Assembly (NCBI GenBank): GCA_016648135.1
Contig: JADDOH010024901.1
Coordinates: 1-64,000, forward strand
Direction: 5' to 3'
Origin: Agrypnia vestita
Taxonomy: Eukaryota; Arthropoda; Insecta; Trichoptera; Phryganeidae
Length of the DNA stretch: 64,000 nt
The first letter of the stretch is position 1. The number at the start of each line of letters is the position of its first letter. The notes under the pieces were generated by a model. It was not told the origin of the DNA and did not search any database. It saw nothing but the letters and a program-made list of their open reading frames with translations. The position numbers and the translations under genes are program-made. Shown piece by piece: positions 21,300 to 33,742 of the stretch.

Positions 21300-21470
21300 T
21301 AAGTTCCAAAAATTTGATATAGAATGGATGTTCTTAGGGTGGATCGGTGAACGTTGCGTTGTGTTAAAACATCGAATACAGGTCATAAGCCCTGTGGCCT
21401 GTAAAGACTTCCATACATGTTTCCCATATAAATAGTTTCATCTCTGTGAGACTTTTCTTTAATATAAATC
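21300..21470 (-). repeat. Dispersed repeat family S (minus copy)
   Basis: On the minus strand: AAGTCTCACAGAGATGAAAC...TATTTATATGGGAAAC...GGAAGTCTTTACAGG...GGGCTTA...CAACGTTCACCGATCC. It matches 24186-24300 and 54595-54745. Non-coding. Confidence 0.6.
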
Positions 21471-21529
21471 ATATAAAATTACTAAAACCTTGTTTGAACC
21501 AGAATTCTTCCGCAAGGTTTTACTTTTTT

Positions 21530-21660
21530 TATTTGACTTTGTACTAAACCGAATGTAAAATTCGATTTCGTTTGCTTTAAAATTGGTTCAACGTTTTATA
21601 GAAAATAAGACAGAAATATTTTGAAGTCATTTATCTCCATACATGTGGTGGATGTTGTGG
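21530..21660. repeat. FB foldback fragment
   Basis: AAGGTTTTACTTTTTTTATTTGACTT...TTCAACGTTTTATAGAAAATA...ATATTTTGAAGTCATTTATCTCCAT follows the FB arm but is strongly diverged. Confidence 0.5.
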
Positions 21661-21876
21661 ATGCATTTGGAATGGATTATTACGAATGATTCGAATTTTC
21701 TATGTATGAAATTGACATAATTTGTTCCACACATAATCGCCATGTCAAAAAAATATAGTTATTTGAAGTTAAGTTATTATTCTACCATATGTTATAGAGC
21801 ATATACCTATATCTAACTGTACCAACACAAAGTCTTCCCTGAGACAGGTGTTCACTATGTCGGCCAGACATGGAAT

Positions 21877-22412
21877 ATAAAATGTACAAGGTTATTTGGA
21901 AAACATTAAAAACCTCAGAGGACTATATTCCTGCTTTAATTATGAGTCGAAAATGTTCAAGCAACCATTACCAAATATCAATAGTTATGGAGATAAGCGA
22001 CATAATTTGGCTTTTTTTTCAATATTTCTGAATTATTTTTTGTATTACATTGGACTATCGTTACAGTAACTTACACCAAATATAAAAAATTCATTCCCTT
22101 TAATACAAGTCAAATAAAATAATAAAAACATTCCATGGAATGTTTTCCAATTGAAATTTGTGCAAAGTTTTTATCATTTTATTTAACTTGTATTGAAACG
22201 AATGAAGTTTTCATAACCGATATAAATTACTCTAATGATAGCTCAATATTTTGAAAAAATAAATCAGAAATATTGAAAAAAATGCAATCTTTGATATTGC
22301 ATAACTCCATAACTATTGATATTAGGCCATGGCTGCTTGAACATTTTGGATTCATAATCAAGGCGGAATATAGTCCTGCGAGGTTATTAATGTTTTCCAA
22401 GTAACTCAGTAT
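21877..22412. mobile_element. Palindromic foldback element FB (complete)
   Basis: Both arms are present from end to end: TACAAGGTTATTTGGAAAAC... on the left, and the inverse ending GTTTTCCAAGTAACTCAGTA on the right. The centre is CATTCCATGGAATG at about 22135. Total about 536 bp, arms about 260 bp. No coding. Confidence 0.8.
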
Positions 22413-23026
22413 ATAATTGTATATGTAATTAACCGTATATAAATCATAAATTTTATCATTTCGTTGACAGTTAATTAATAAATATACGATTTATTATATA
22501 TTGTTGTTGTTAACCACAACGAAATGATATTAATATATAACCGACCTCATTACTGTTTTCTTAAACGCAGATTGCATCGACCCAAGATTTTATACGATTT
22601 AACTGAAGGCAATGTTATAAAAGTTAGTGATGTTGTCTGATTTTTCCATTCAACAAAAAGCATTTTGGCTAAGTATAGGTACGTTTAGAAAACTAGAATA
22701 CAAGGAAATAATTTGTTATCAATTTGTGCATAGTGCGTCAAGCAGGATTATGATGGCTTTCATCCGAGTAAGTTCATTTTGAAATTTCAAATTTAATGCA
22801 TGTCCGTTACAGCATAATTTGATTGAACAAATAATGGGAAATTATTTTATGACGAACCAACGTTACATTGACGCAACGCTCCAATAACCGCAACTTTATA
22901 TTAACTTAAATTTATTTTAGTAATCATTTTCTGTAACGCCTTTCTGCTGCAGCTAAACAAACAAACATTGCAAACTAAGAACAGAAGAGATAATCTTGAA
23001 TACAATTTTTTAAACGATTATATACT
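22413..23026. other. No gene seen
   Basis: AT-rich; no ORF with recognisable content. TAATTGTATATGTAATTAAC and similar short inverted words only. Confidence 0.45.
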
Positions 23027-23940
23027 AAGGGGTGGGGTAAGGTTTTTAACTTTTCTTTTGCATTTTATTTTTAATTTTTTAAATGAATATATAACATCGC
23101 AAGAATATTGTGTCAAAATTTCAAGTCAATCGGAGCAAAATTGACGAAATTATGAATATTTGAGCGATACTCAGACTGATTTTCTATACCTGCTCTGGCA
23201 GCTAAGAGACGCGCTCATCTGAGGTCTACCGAACGTGCTATTGTATTGGAAGAGTTTTGCGTAGACAAGGACAAAAAGATGCTGATGATGAAAGCTCTTT
23301 GCTTTGTGAACATGGCATCGATGATTATGTGTAAGTATAAAATAACTGTTGAGTTTTATTTTGAATTTTACAGTGTGCAAAACTTTAAAGCGTTTTCCCC
23401 ACATCTCACGTTTTCAAAGTCGGTGTCCATCATAACTTCAAAACTACTACGCCGATCCTTTTGAAATTTTGAACACTATTTCTGTACATAATTTATGAGG
23501 TAACGCTGGAGACTTTTTTTCAAATTTGTTATTAATTTTTATTTTTTAATAACAAATTAGTCGATATTTTTCGCAAAAAATCGCGTTTTTCCCTTCAAAG
23601 TGTTCCAAAAAATTGAAAAATTAAAATTTTAAAAAACCCTCCCAGCGTTACCTGGGAAAACCTATTATCTAACGAATGAACTTTGATTTTTTGATTTCAG
23701 ATGATCTAGCACCAAGTTATGATGGACACCGCAATTGTACTTTTTTCCGAGACACGTCCGAATAATTGCTGCCTTTGCCGTATTTTTTAATATTTCGTCT
23801 TAAAAATTTTACACAATATTCTTCAAATGTTATACTTTAATGTACCATTGGTTTTAATAAAGAGATTTTAACTGTGTCGTCACAAAAAATTCACAAAAAC
23901 ATGCCTTTTTTTGTACGAATTAACCTTACCTCCCCCTTAA
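23027..23940. mobile_element. TIR element candidate, ~914 bp
   Basis: Left end AAGGGGTGGGGTAAGGTT and right end (reverse complement) TTAAGGGGGAGGTAAGGTT are inverted copies. The interior has short ORFs only (23246-23464 is the longest) with no recognisable transposase. It may be a non-autonomous or decayed DNA transposon; superfamily not assigned. Confidence 0.5.
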
Positions 23941-24185
23941 AAAACAATGTACGACTGATGACGCCACTGACGCAAAAACTGTATAGCATTGTTTAATGCC
24001 ATCTTTTGAACGATGCCTGTCAATGTAAATGAATTTTAGACAGGTTTATCTAGTAGGTACTTTTGTTTCGACTGCTGTTGAAATCGAGCTAGGTAGTCTG
24101 TGTACAAAACCTCGAAAGTAAGCAATATCGTTCAGTGATGCGACTTATTTTTTTGGATGGGATGACGTATGAATAAATTCAAGTA

Positions 24186-24300
24186 ATTAAGATGAATTAT
24201 AGAAGTCTCACAGAGACGAAGCTATTTACACGAGAAACTTATATGGAAGTCTCTTATACGATGGCCAAGGGCTTACAACCTTTTGTGACGGAAATTAAAA
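24186..24300 (+). repeat. Dispersed repeat family S (plus copy)
   Basis: GAAGTCTCACAGAGACGAAG, CTATTTACACGAGAAAC, TGGAAGTCTCTTATACG and AAGGGCTTACAACC in the same order as 54595-54745. Confidence 0.65.
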
Positions 24301-24547
24301 TTAGAAATAGTTATTTTATATAATAGGTGATACCATAAGCAATATAATAGATTATAGAAGAGGAAATAAAACAATTAACATCAATTCAACGAAAACAACA
24401 TTGAGTAAAAATATTTTTTATTATATTAATACAATATATAATCGGTTAAAATTTTTAAACCCTGATTTATTGAATATTTTATCACTTAACCATTATTCTC
24501 TTTTTTATGATTATTTAATTCGCTAATTAATTATTAATTTTAAAAGA

Positions 24548-24710
24548 ATAATAATTCAGAAATATTCAAAAAAAGGGAAAAATTTGATATTGCATAACTC
24601 CATAACTATTGATATTAATCATGTCATGCTTGAACATTTTCGACTCATTATCGAGGCACAAACTACATGTAAAGTTTTTGCTACCAGCTGTGAGACACCC
24701 TGTAAACAAG
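24548..24710 (+). repeat. FB foldback fragment
   Basis: Right arm only, from AATTCAGAAATATTCAAAAA through CATAACTCCATAACTATTG to TGAGACACCCTGTA. Confidence 0.65.
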
Positions 24711-24754
24711 GACATAATCTTAAACCATTTAAAAAACGAATTACAAACTTGTTA

Positions 24755-25205
24755 CTTCTTTTCTTTTAACTCGTGACGTCTGCTTGCTTGTTTTCTTGAC
24801 GAAAAAACATTGGATCGATTTTTAACCCTTTTCCCGTGATCCAATCGAGCCGAAACTTTGCAAGCTGACTCGTGGCGACGATAAAAAAGATCTATCAAAT
24901 TTTCATAACGTATACGATAACGTCACCGAATATTTTAAATGTTACTTACTCCGTCGGTAGGTATAATGGGTACTTCACTACGAATTTCGAAAATTTATGA
25001 CAATTGGTTCACAGATGACAGCACACTTCGGTTTTTTGGGAAGAAATCAAATAATAAAGAGATATTTTTAGAGATTTTTGACATAGATATTTGTCTAGAC
25101 ATGTTTTATTTTCAGTAAATCAATTATTACATGATGGTAAACTTAATTTACAAAGAAAGTGAGTAAAATAAAAACTTGTTTTTTATGTGTTAGTTTTTTT
25201 TCCGA
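24755..25205 (+). repeat. Dispersed repeat family G, third copy
   Basis: Starts TTCTTTTAACTCGTGACGTC, includes GATCCAATCGAGCCGAAACT and ends AAAACTTGTTTTTTATGTGT; the middle (24910-25160) is diverged or replaced. Confidence 0.6.
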
Positions 25206-25995
25206 AAATCCGAAAACCTAGCTCAACAACCATCAGGGCATTCAGAGGTATTAAAATCTTCTGCTGATAATCTGAGAATTTGCTGATCGAGAATCGCATG
25301 AGTCATTCTTCAATAATTCCCAAGATTAAAATAAAGGAGCATCGTCGTTGTCTATCACATCATATATATTAATCTTTTTTTTTCATTCATGTACCATTAA
25401 ACTTCACCATCCCTTTGCGCGTAAAGGTAACAAAATAATAATTGTGAAAGCTTAAAAATTATAAAAAAATCGAACTCGGGTATTTATTTGCTTAACAATA
25501 CTTGTTTCACCAACTCTTCTTCTCTCCTCTCAATACAATTACCGTTACAGACACCTTTACACTAGTAATTCAGAGTCTTTATGTCAGTGCCTAAGTAATG
25601 AATTATTTGTTCTTTCACCTAATTCATGTAAAATATAAAATATTGTGGTACTCTCTTAACTGAAGTAGTAAAATATAATAAATATAAACTCAAATCTAAA
25701 TAAAATAGTTTATATTTTCTATCCACTTACTGATCATCATGAATAATCTCTACAATGTTAACACCAAATCTATCTATAGTATAATATTCATATACGTTTT
25801 CATATATATTTTGAGTGGGTATTCATGAAATACATCACTATCAGAAATATATCTTATTTCTATATTATAGTATTAGTTTTCAAGCACCCTTCTACTAGGA
25901 GCGCTGTCATTGAAATTGAATATCTTCCTCTTAAAATACAGCAAAATTAATTTGTGGTGACATTATAATTATGATTTATTGAAATTAAGTTTTAT
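25206..25995. other. No gene seen
   Basis: AT-rich; no domain, hairpin or shared repeat recognised. Confidence 0.45.
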
Positions 25996-26150
25996 ACATT
26001 ATTATTATTATTATTATTATTATCTATACTTCGATTTTTAAATTTAATTTTGTACATTTGTTATCCTGATGAAGAAGCCATTGGCTTTGAAACATATAGA
26101 ATTTTTTTTTCAATAAAAAAGTGGTGTAGACAAAGTTAATTTCTATAAAT
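25996..26150 (+). repeat. (ATT)n run and Penelope 3' terminal repeat
   Basis: An (ATT)n microsatellite leads into CTATACTTCGATTTTTAAAT (the same block as 7153), the hammerhead-like core and the tail AAAAGTGGTGTAGACAAAGT. Only the 3' terminal repeat is retained. Confidence 0.65.
26066..26098 (+). ncRNA. Hammerhead-type motif with lost cleavage site
   Basis: CTGATGA, stem II identical to 7189-7221, GAAAC, AT, but ATA in place of the GTT cleavage triplet. Likely inactive. Confidence 0.45.
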
Positions 26151-27105
26151 CATAATTTAAACTCGAGTTGTACGAGTTGTAGATGAAAAATTATTTTATT
26201 AAATGTTGGTCCTTCAGAATATTAAGATATATTAAAACTGAAAAAAGATGATAATGATTTTGATAGGTATACACACATATTTTATTTCGATTTATTTTAC
26301 ACAGTTGTAACCACCAACCTGAGTTCATTTATTAAACTAACCGATTCCGAAAAAATATTATCAATGTTATGAAAAATAAAAGAAATGACCACAATGTATT
26401 AATATTAAAAATAATTGAAAAACCCTTGCTTTGTTATATTATTTCACTACATAATTGGGCAGTTCTATGAAAAAATGTATCCTAAGCCACGAGAATTTTT
26501 ATTATTTTATAATATATTGATTTTGGCCTACCGCACGTTCCATTTTTAGATCAATATACCTAGACTTTCCCACGTGCGTCATACTTTTATCATCCCTAAT
26601 TGTCAAACGATACAGATCCTGAAATTTCAATCCACTTCACCCCCACCCGCCATTTGCCGATCGGCCTGGCATATGCTATTTCAACATTTTAGGTATTTGG
26701 ACTGTACTCTAAATATTCAGTAGTCAACTTTGTAAGTAATTAAATTCCCTTTAAATTCTCCAAATTCATGGATGCGTGAAAAAATATTGAGTACGAAATA
26801 AAAATTTCGTTATAAATTAAAAAAAATTTCAGTACAGCTGTATGTTTTTATTTAGGGCGTTAAATCGATTTGACTAAATGCAATTCAATTTTCTCTTAGA
26901 TACTCTGTAATTAGTTATCTAGGTTTGAGACTGGTGGAGTGCATTACGAGTCATGTATCATCTGATTTGGGTCATTATACGTCAATTCTGATACGATGGA
27001 GGAAAGAAGAAGAAGAAAATAAACTTGTCTTCATAGTTGAGAGAAAAATTTTCAAAAAGTAAATATAATACAGAATATTCTTAGGTTTTCACGGCCACTC
27101 AGAAT
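26151..27105. other. No gene seen
   Basis: AT-rich with a GC-richer segment at 26570-26680; no recognisable ORF or repeat. Confidence 0.4.
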
Positions 27106-27304
27106 CTTCAAGTTTGTGTTTACTGGGGTATTATGCCGTGTTGTTACGACCTTTCGGGCCGACGTTTGCAGGGTCCATCGCAGGGTCCATCATCCCATCA
27201 TCAACACATCAGCCCTGATGATGGACCCTGCAATGGGATCCGAAACGTCGGCCCGAAAGGTCGTAACAACACGGCATAATACCCCAGTAAACACAAACTT
27301 GAAG
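27106..27304. repeat. ~90-bp-arm inverted repeat with hammerhead-like core
   Basis: Arms 27106 to about 27200 and 27210-27304 are nearly perfect inverted copies (CTTCAAGTTTGTGTTTACTG...). The right arm has CTGATGA (27215-27221), a 6-bp stem II with one bulged A (GGACCC/GGGATCC), GAAAC (27242-27246) and GTC. The layout equals the Penelope foldbacks at 2792 and 51802 with unrelated primary sequence, suggesting a different Penelope lineage. ORFs across it are by-products. Confidence 0.6.
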
Positions 27305-28744
27305 ATAAATATAATATGTTGCAAAAATAACAGTAGGCATTTGTGAATTTTCTGTAATCAAACAACCAACCACGTCGCAAAATCACTGTAATAAAATATA
27401 ATTTATCAAACGAGGCTTTTCTTTGGCTCTCTTGTCTGCACTAATAAAACTCCAAAACTATTAAGAATTTCAGATTTATCAAAAAATATAAGGAAAAGAT
27501 TCTAAAAAAATGGAATGATATAACTAACTACATGCCGTTTCCTTCTGGGGTATATATAATATATATATAGATATATCTATATATAGAAAGAACGCCACAA
27601 TCTTCTATCCTTATACGCCACTGTCATACATCTGGCCGTCCACCAATATTTGGTTTCTCTGATAATGCCAGGTGTTTTCTGTTGCCCTTAGAAGAAATCT
27701 GATATATTTTATTTAGCATTCTTTCCTCGCTCGGACTTTCCGTGTGACCTTATTATCTTTATGACTACTTTTTAATTCTATCCATTGCGCTACAAACAGC
27801 TATACATCTATACATAATCCCAATCTGGTCATTTTGCATTCTATTTCTCTACATTTTCCACTAAGCGAATTCATTTTAATATCTTTAAAGTATATAAACA
27901 CACACACACACATTTTTTAAACATTTTTACATATTATGACCGCATTATAAATAATCTTCAATGCTTTTCAATACTAAAATATACTTAAGAGAAAATTTTA
28001 CATATACCTATCTAAAATATTGAACATAAAAATACACATGTGGTATGGACAAATTGAATACTGCATAATTGAGTTATTTAATACATTAACTCTTTAAATA
28101 TATATTTTTATGTACACATTTAGAACACATTATTTACGCACACATTGAAATATTAATATATATGTAACATTATAAACTCTCTATGACGAAAGTATAACGA
28201 AGATCAGTAGGAAGAAATACTACTTCGTTATTTATAAATTACAAGTCTTTGGTAGGGAAAATGTTAGTTTTAGGCAAGGAAAATGTTTTAGAACTTGGAA
28301 TTGACAGCATTAAACAAAACGTATTATAGAAGCATTTCTTTATTTTTTGGTTAACGGCTTGGAAATTTTCATGATGGTTAAATAATTTTGTTGAAATATT
28401 TTTGTACGCCTACTGATTTTCTTTCAACAAACGCAAAAAAAAATAAATGAAATCACCCTTCTGCCGGCAAATTATATTTAAATATTAATTTTATCAAAAT
28501 ATGTAATTTCAATATATTTTAAGAAATAATTTTCCAACTCTATTCCCATATTTTTCACATGTGTTTTAAAATTATGGAAAATACCTGAATATGTGTAAAC
28601 AAATAAAAAGTGGATGGGTACTCTTAGTATTATATAATTATTAAATTAACTCCCTTTCACATTTCTGTTATAAACTGAGTCAATATGCTCTTCAATATCT
28701 CAATTCTGAAACTTCTTTGATCAGCCAACCATAGGAGATGAATA
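27305..28744. other. No gene seen; short (CA)n
   Basis: AT-rich. (CA)n at 27898-27913 and a TATATAGATATATCTATATA palindrome near 27560. Ends at the TA target of mariner 2. Confidence 0.45.
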
Positions 28745-30028
28745 TTAGGTCCTTACATATGAAATTGACGTTTAGTATGGGAGGAACATAAAGCCGATTT
28801 TTTTTTATTATAATATATTTATTTAATCAAAGTATGTACCATTGCTATCTATGCACTTTTGCCATCTCATAGGTAGTTCATCGATCCCTTTACTAAAAAA
28901 ACCATTCGGACGGGAATCAATAAAATCTTTGAAGGCGGTTTGGACTGCCCCATCGGAGTTGAATTTTTTCCTTTGCAAGAAGTTATCCAAATTTCGAAAA
29001 AAATGGTAATCTGTTGGGGCAAGGTCCAGAGAGTACGGTGGATGTCTTAGACATTCCAATTGAAGCTCCTCTAATTTGGTAGCCGTCTGTTGTGCAGTGT
29101 GTGGTCTAGCGTTATCATGAAGCAGCAGTGGCCTAGAGCGATTAACCAGCCTCGGTTGTTTAGCAGCTAGCTTTTCCATCATGGTTTGCAGTTGCTGACA
29201 ATAGACATCTGCCGTAATCGTCTGGCCAGATTTAAGAAAGCTGTAGTGAACGACACCAGCACTAGTCCACCAAACGCTCACAAGTAACTTTTTTGGAGTC
29301 ATTTTCGCTTGGGGCATGGTTTGGCTGGTTCGGCAGGGTTCAGCCATTGCGATGAGCGCTTCCGATTATCGTACAGGATCCACTTTTCATCACAGGTAAT
29401 GATTCGATTTAAAATCCCCTCATTATTGTGCCGGTTGAGTAATGCAACGCAGCAGTCAACGCGCGTTTGTTGATTTGCTTCACTCAATTCGTAAGGTACC
29501 CACCTTTCAAGCTTTTTCATCTTACCAATTTGCTTCAAGTGGATTAAAACAGTTTTATCACTAACACCGCAGCCTGCAGCTAACTCGGATGTGGTTTGCG
29601 ATGGATCCGCTTCCACAATAGCCTTCAATTCTTCATTATCAACTTTGGTCTCCGGCCGTCCACGGGGCTTGTTCTGCAGGTCGAGATTTCCAGAACGAAA
29701 ACGTTGGAACCAAAAACGCACTGTGTTTTCTTTTGCGGCACCGTCGCCATACACATCATTAATCCTTCGAGCCGTTTCTGCAGCCTGGTGCTACGGTGGA
29801 ACTCGTACTCGTAAATAACGCGATATTTCAAGTTTTTCATTTTGTAAACTGAGTGACGCAAAGAGATAAACAATTGAGGAAAAAACAAATGAATTATAAT
29901 TTTCAAAACACAAATACATGAGTAAATAGCTGTATAAATTTGGATTTGGAATTCCTAACCAAAGAGAAGATATTTGAGATCAAATTTGCCAGTACGGGAC
30001 AACGCCAATTTCATATGTAAGGACCTAA
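28745..30028 (-). mobile_element. Mariner element copy 2
   Basis: 1,284 bp with 29-bp TIRs (one mismatch in the left TIR, GAAATTGACG) and TA duplications at 28743-28744 and 30029-30030. Full length apart from small indels. Confidence 0.93.
28823..29840 (-). pseudogene. Mariner transposase with two small frameshifting deletions
   Basis: Compared with the copy at 36446, one A is missing in the LTPKK region (about 29300) and two bases in the N-terminal SAAETARR region (about 29786). The protein is split into three frames. The helix-turn-helix, TCDEKW, HDNARPH and YSLDLAPTDYHFF motifs remain (the last with P to L). The start ATG (29838-29840) is intact. Not translatable as a whole. Confidence 0.92.
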
Positions 30029-30659
30029 TATTTTCAGGTTCGTACTCCAGTATATATACTTTGATAAAGGATATTTACATAACTTAAAGATTATTTTTTT
30101 ATTATAATTTTTAAAAAAAAGTAATAATATCGATGTGTCATGAATTACGTGTACGTATCTCTATTTTTTTAAAGGAAAAGTCTTTGAAAAAGGAAAAAAG
30201 GAACAATTTTATCATATCAACCAGCCTAATTTTTACCAAAATATGGAAATGATCTAACACAGTGCATCTTTATTTAATTTTTTAATATCTATCTGTAGAA
30301 AAAATTAAATACTATTAATTATTTCAACATAGTCTCGTTTACTTTTGTTAAATTTTTTACTTCCTTTCTTTTAACTCGTGGCGTCTGCTTGCTTGCTTGT
30401 TTTTCTGCTAATAATTAAGTATCTTTTTCTTTTGTTCAAATTTTTATTCTCTCTTGTTATATAATTCTTAATATGCCTAAGTTTATCTCATAACATATTT
30501 ATCATTATTAACGCATTTCTAAAAGTGTAATTGGCCATCTATATTAGATTAACATTTTCTATGAAACTAAGATAAGTTCCTTAGTTCCATAAACAACCTT
30601 CATCAAAATATAAAATTTACTTTACATAACATAACATAACGACAACAAGCAACCTAATC
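30029..30659. other. No gene; fragment of repeat family G
   Basis: AT-rich. 30352-30412 (TTTCTTTTAACTCGTGGCGT) is a small fragment of family G. Confidence 0.5.
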
Positions 30660-31551
30660 TTTTTAGATTTAAATATCAGTGTAGATAATAATAAATGCTC
30701 ATTCAATATTTATAGAAAACCTACACATACTGATTGTGTTATACCGAATTCTTCTTGTCAACCGATTTCTCACAAACTTGCTTCTTTCAATTCTATGATA
30801 CATCGTGCAGTTAATGTTACATTAAATAATTAAAATTATAAAAATGAAATCAATGTAATAAAACAAATAGCTCTAAATAATGGTTATAAACCTGACTTGA
30901 TAAATCGATTGGTTAATAAAAAAGAAAAAATAACTTTCACTAAAAATACATTTATAGTGGTGATAATCTTAAGCAATGTAATAAAAACTTAATTTATAAA
31001 AAACTTCTAAATACCGGTGAGTTATCTTTAAAAATATCTAACATTTTACCAAATTCAATTTCTCCAGCATTTTACACCACTTCTAAAATTAAAAATTTAC
31101 TTAACAACAAAGACCTCTCAAATAAATGGAAAAAGAGCGGTAACTATACATTAGAATGTAATGATTGTGATGCACAACATGTAGGAATGACTACTAGAAA
31201 TTTTAAAACTAAGATAAGAGAACATGAATTGTGTTTCTTCTAACAACTTAATGGAAACTGGCCACACTTTTAATAAAGATTGATCTAAATTTAAATACAC
31301 TAATATCAACAAATTTTTCAAATTGTCCGCCCTAGAAACTTTAGAAATAAACAAAAAATTAAATTCAAATATTAACATCATTAACAAAATAATAGCCCCG
31401 TGTAAGTCACCATTATTAACCATGTTCCCTCCCTCGCCCCTCCCACTCCACAAATCACCCCCGCCTCCTAAAAACACCTAATACAGTACTTTCGCATTTT
31501 AGATTAGTTTAAATAACGCTCGTTAATGACACGGACATGTCGAAACCAGTA
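30660..31551 (+). pseudogene. Penelope-like element, C-terminal RT/GIY-YIG relic
   Basis: Three-frame translation gives a continuous Penelope protein tail. It starts NISVDNNKCSFNIYRKPTHT, HKLASFNSMIHRAVNV, INVIKQIALNNGY (the thumb region of the reverse transcriptase). It then shows GNYTLECNDCDAQHVGMTT, RNFKTKIREHE (the GIY-YIG nuclease), METGHTFN and LETLEINKKLN. A stop follows INVIKT, and several frameshifts break it. The GIY-YIG signature is diverged (GNY...QHVG). The 3' end at 31523-31551 has GAAAC-CA-GTA preceded by TTAATGA, a decayed hammerhead-type box. Truncated at the 5' end. Confidence 0.8.
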
Positions 31552-32949
31552 GCGTAAATCTTTAATAAGTAACAAATTGTACATTGTAAATTTAAACTCT
31601 TTAATAATGTCTGAAATAAATAGTAGTCAATCTTAAATTATTCCAGAACACCATTCACATAATGATTCAGTATTTACCGAAATGTATATTATATTGATGA
31701 TATATCATTTTTTTCCTCATCTAATAAAAATTATATTAATCTTTTCGAGATTCTGTCAGTTAAATCATTATTTAGAAACGTCAAATCGTGTTTCCTTGAC
31801 ATGTTTGAGAATTAAGAGCAGAAAAAAATTCATACGATTCTGTATGAATTTTTGTACTGATTTGGTGTTTTTTCTAAACAAGGCACATCCGATGAAAATG
31901 TTCACGGAAAAAAGCTTCTTACTATATCAGTCGTATGCAAATTAATTAATAAATTAGAAAGATAGCATAAATACAAATTATAAAAAAGTAGAGTACCGTT
32001 TTTTATAACTTGGCTTAACTCTGGCTCTAGGGTAAACATAAGGTAAGTTATTTAAAATCGTGATGTAAAAAAACTGAAAGTCAGTTGCGTTCAGATCCGC
32101 GCCGTCATGCAACAACGGTAAGATTACCTACTAGTAGACTGATAAACTCTGTGTATTATACACAATCGTATCAATGTATTAAAAAGTGGAAAGTTATGAA
32201 ACACAAACTCCCCATGAAACACGTTCTTTCAATATATTTGAAGCAACACAAAGAGGCATGTAAATATATATGTTAGGTATCAAATGTAGAGTCAGGAAAA
32301 GAAACTAGTTACTAGTATTTTGATGTACTATACATATTGTTAATGATTATTTTATTTTTATGACTGAATCTTCCAAAGCGTTTAAATTTAAGGACATACG
32401 ACGTTCAGTGGTTGCTCCTATAAAACAATATTTTAAACCATTTCTAAACATCAATAGAAATAAATTTCAAAATTAAATTTAATATAACACTGCAAAGTAG
32501 AAAACAAAATATTGTTTAAAGTTATAAAAATAAAAAATTATAATTATATAAAAAAGTACCAATTTTCATTAATGATTTTTTTCAATCATCATGATTTCTT
32601 TATATTATTACAGTTTTAGAAAAAAATTATATCTTAGTTAATGATATTGTAATACGTTTTTGTTAATTTGGAAATGTGATATTTCCAAAAATCCTAGGAA
32701 TATTGCTTGTACTTTCAAAGAATACAATTCGTAGAATATGTACATTGACTGAAATAAAAATAGTTGAAAATAAGAGAGAGGTCGCACTCCATGTGCCGAA
32801 AAATTTAAATATGTTTTGTTCTAAATTTATAAATTCATAGATTATCGTACATACATATAAATACGCCGTAAACGATATTTTTTATAAAGAAGATGAAGAG
32901 CCATTCTTGTTCACAGAAATATTTTTGTATTTAAATACACAGCTCATAG
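31552..32949. other. No gene seen
   Basis: AT-rich; short ORFs without recognisable domains. Confidence 0.45.
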
Positions 32950-33390
32950 CTAGCAGCAAAAACTTTGGGAGAATTTTGTTCACGTAGAAGAAAGTATTCT
33001 TCACAATTTGTGTGAAATGTTGACAGTTTCGGAGATAAGCGACATCAAAGTTTACATTTTTTCAATATTTCTGACTTTCTAATAAAACGTTAGATTATCA
33101 TGAAAGTAATTTATATCGAATATTGAAAATGCTTTAGCTTTGAGACAAGTCAAATAAAATGATTAAAACCATGCAGACATTTGGATTTTTTTTTTTGTAA
33201 GTTTATTGTCTTTTTATTTTTATTAAAGCGTTTGAATTTGTAATGTTATCATAATATGTTACCATTTAAATCAGAAATTTTGTAAAAAATATCTAATTTT
33301 TGTTGTCGTTTATCTCTGTAACTTTCGGCATTGCACCAAATATTTTGTATGCAAAATTGAACGAAGAAAACTTCCTGTATGTTAGTATAA
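32950..33390. repeat. FB foldback, diverged full-length copy
   Basis: Left arm GCAAAAACTTTGGGAGAATT...GGAGATAAGCGACATCAAAG...AAGTCAAATAAAATGATTAA; diverged right arm TTTATTTTTATTAAAGCG...GTTGTCGTTTATCTCTGTAA. Older than the 21877 copy. Confidence 0.6.
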
Positions 33391-33742
33391 ACATTTTTAA
33401 AACCATTAAAGTAATTTTATTAATATTACGCTGTGAACGAACTGGCCATCATTCTGTACACGGAAAGTCTTTTGAATATATTAAAAGAGTTTCAAATTCC
33501 TGAAACTCTTTTAACATATTCGGAGAGTACGAACAGGGTGGTCGACGTCTAGAATCTTGATCAAAGGTCAACTCTTTGAATCCTTCTAAAGTAACTGTAG
33601 AACTAAAACACGGTGATATACTATCACCCCTTCTATTCAAACTAACGTTGAAGAAAGCAATTAGAAAAGCTCTCAAGGCAGATGGGTGAATTATCCTAAG
33701 TTGGATTTACGAATAAGGTTCCAAAGTATTTTTATATTAGTA

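Noticed and set aside
27116..27386. Two small ORFs on opposite strands
   Set aside because: They lie across the foldback at 27106-27304; their frames mirror each other because the sequence is palindromic.
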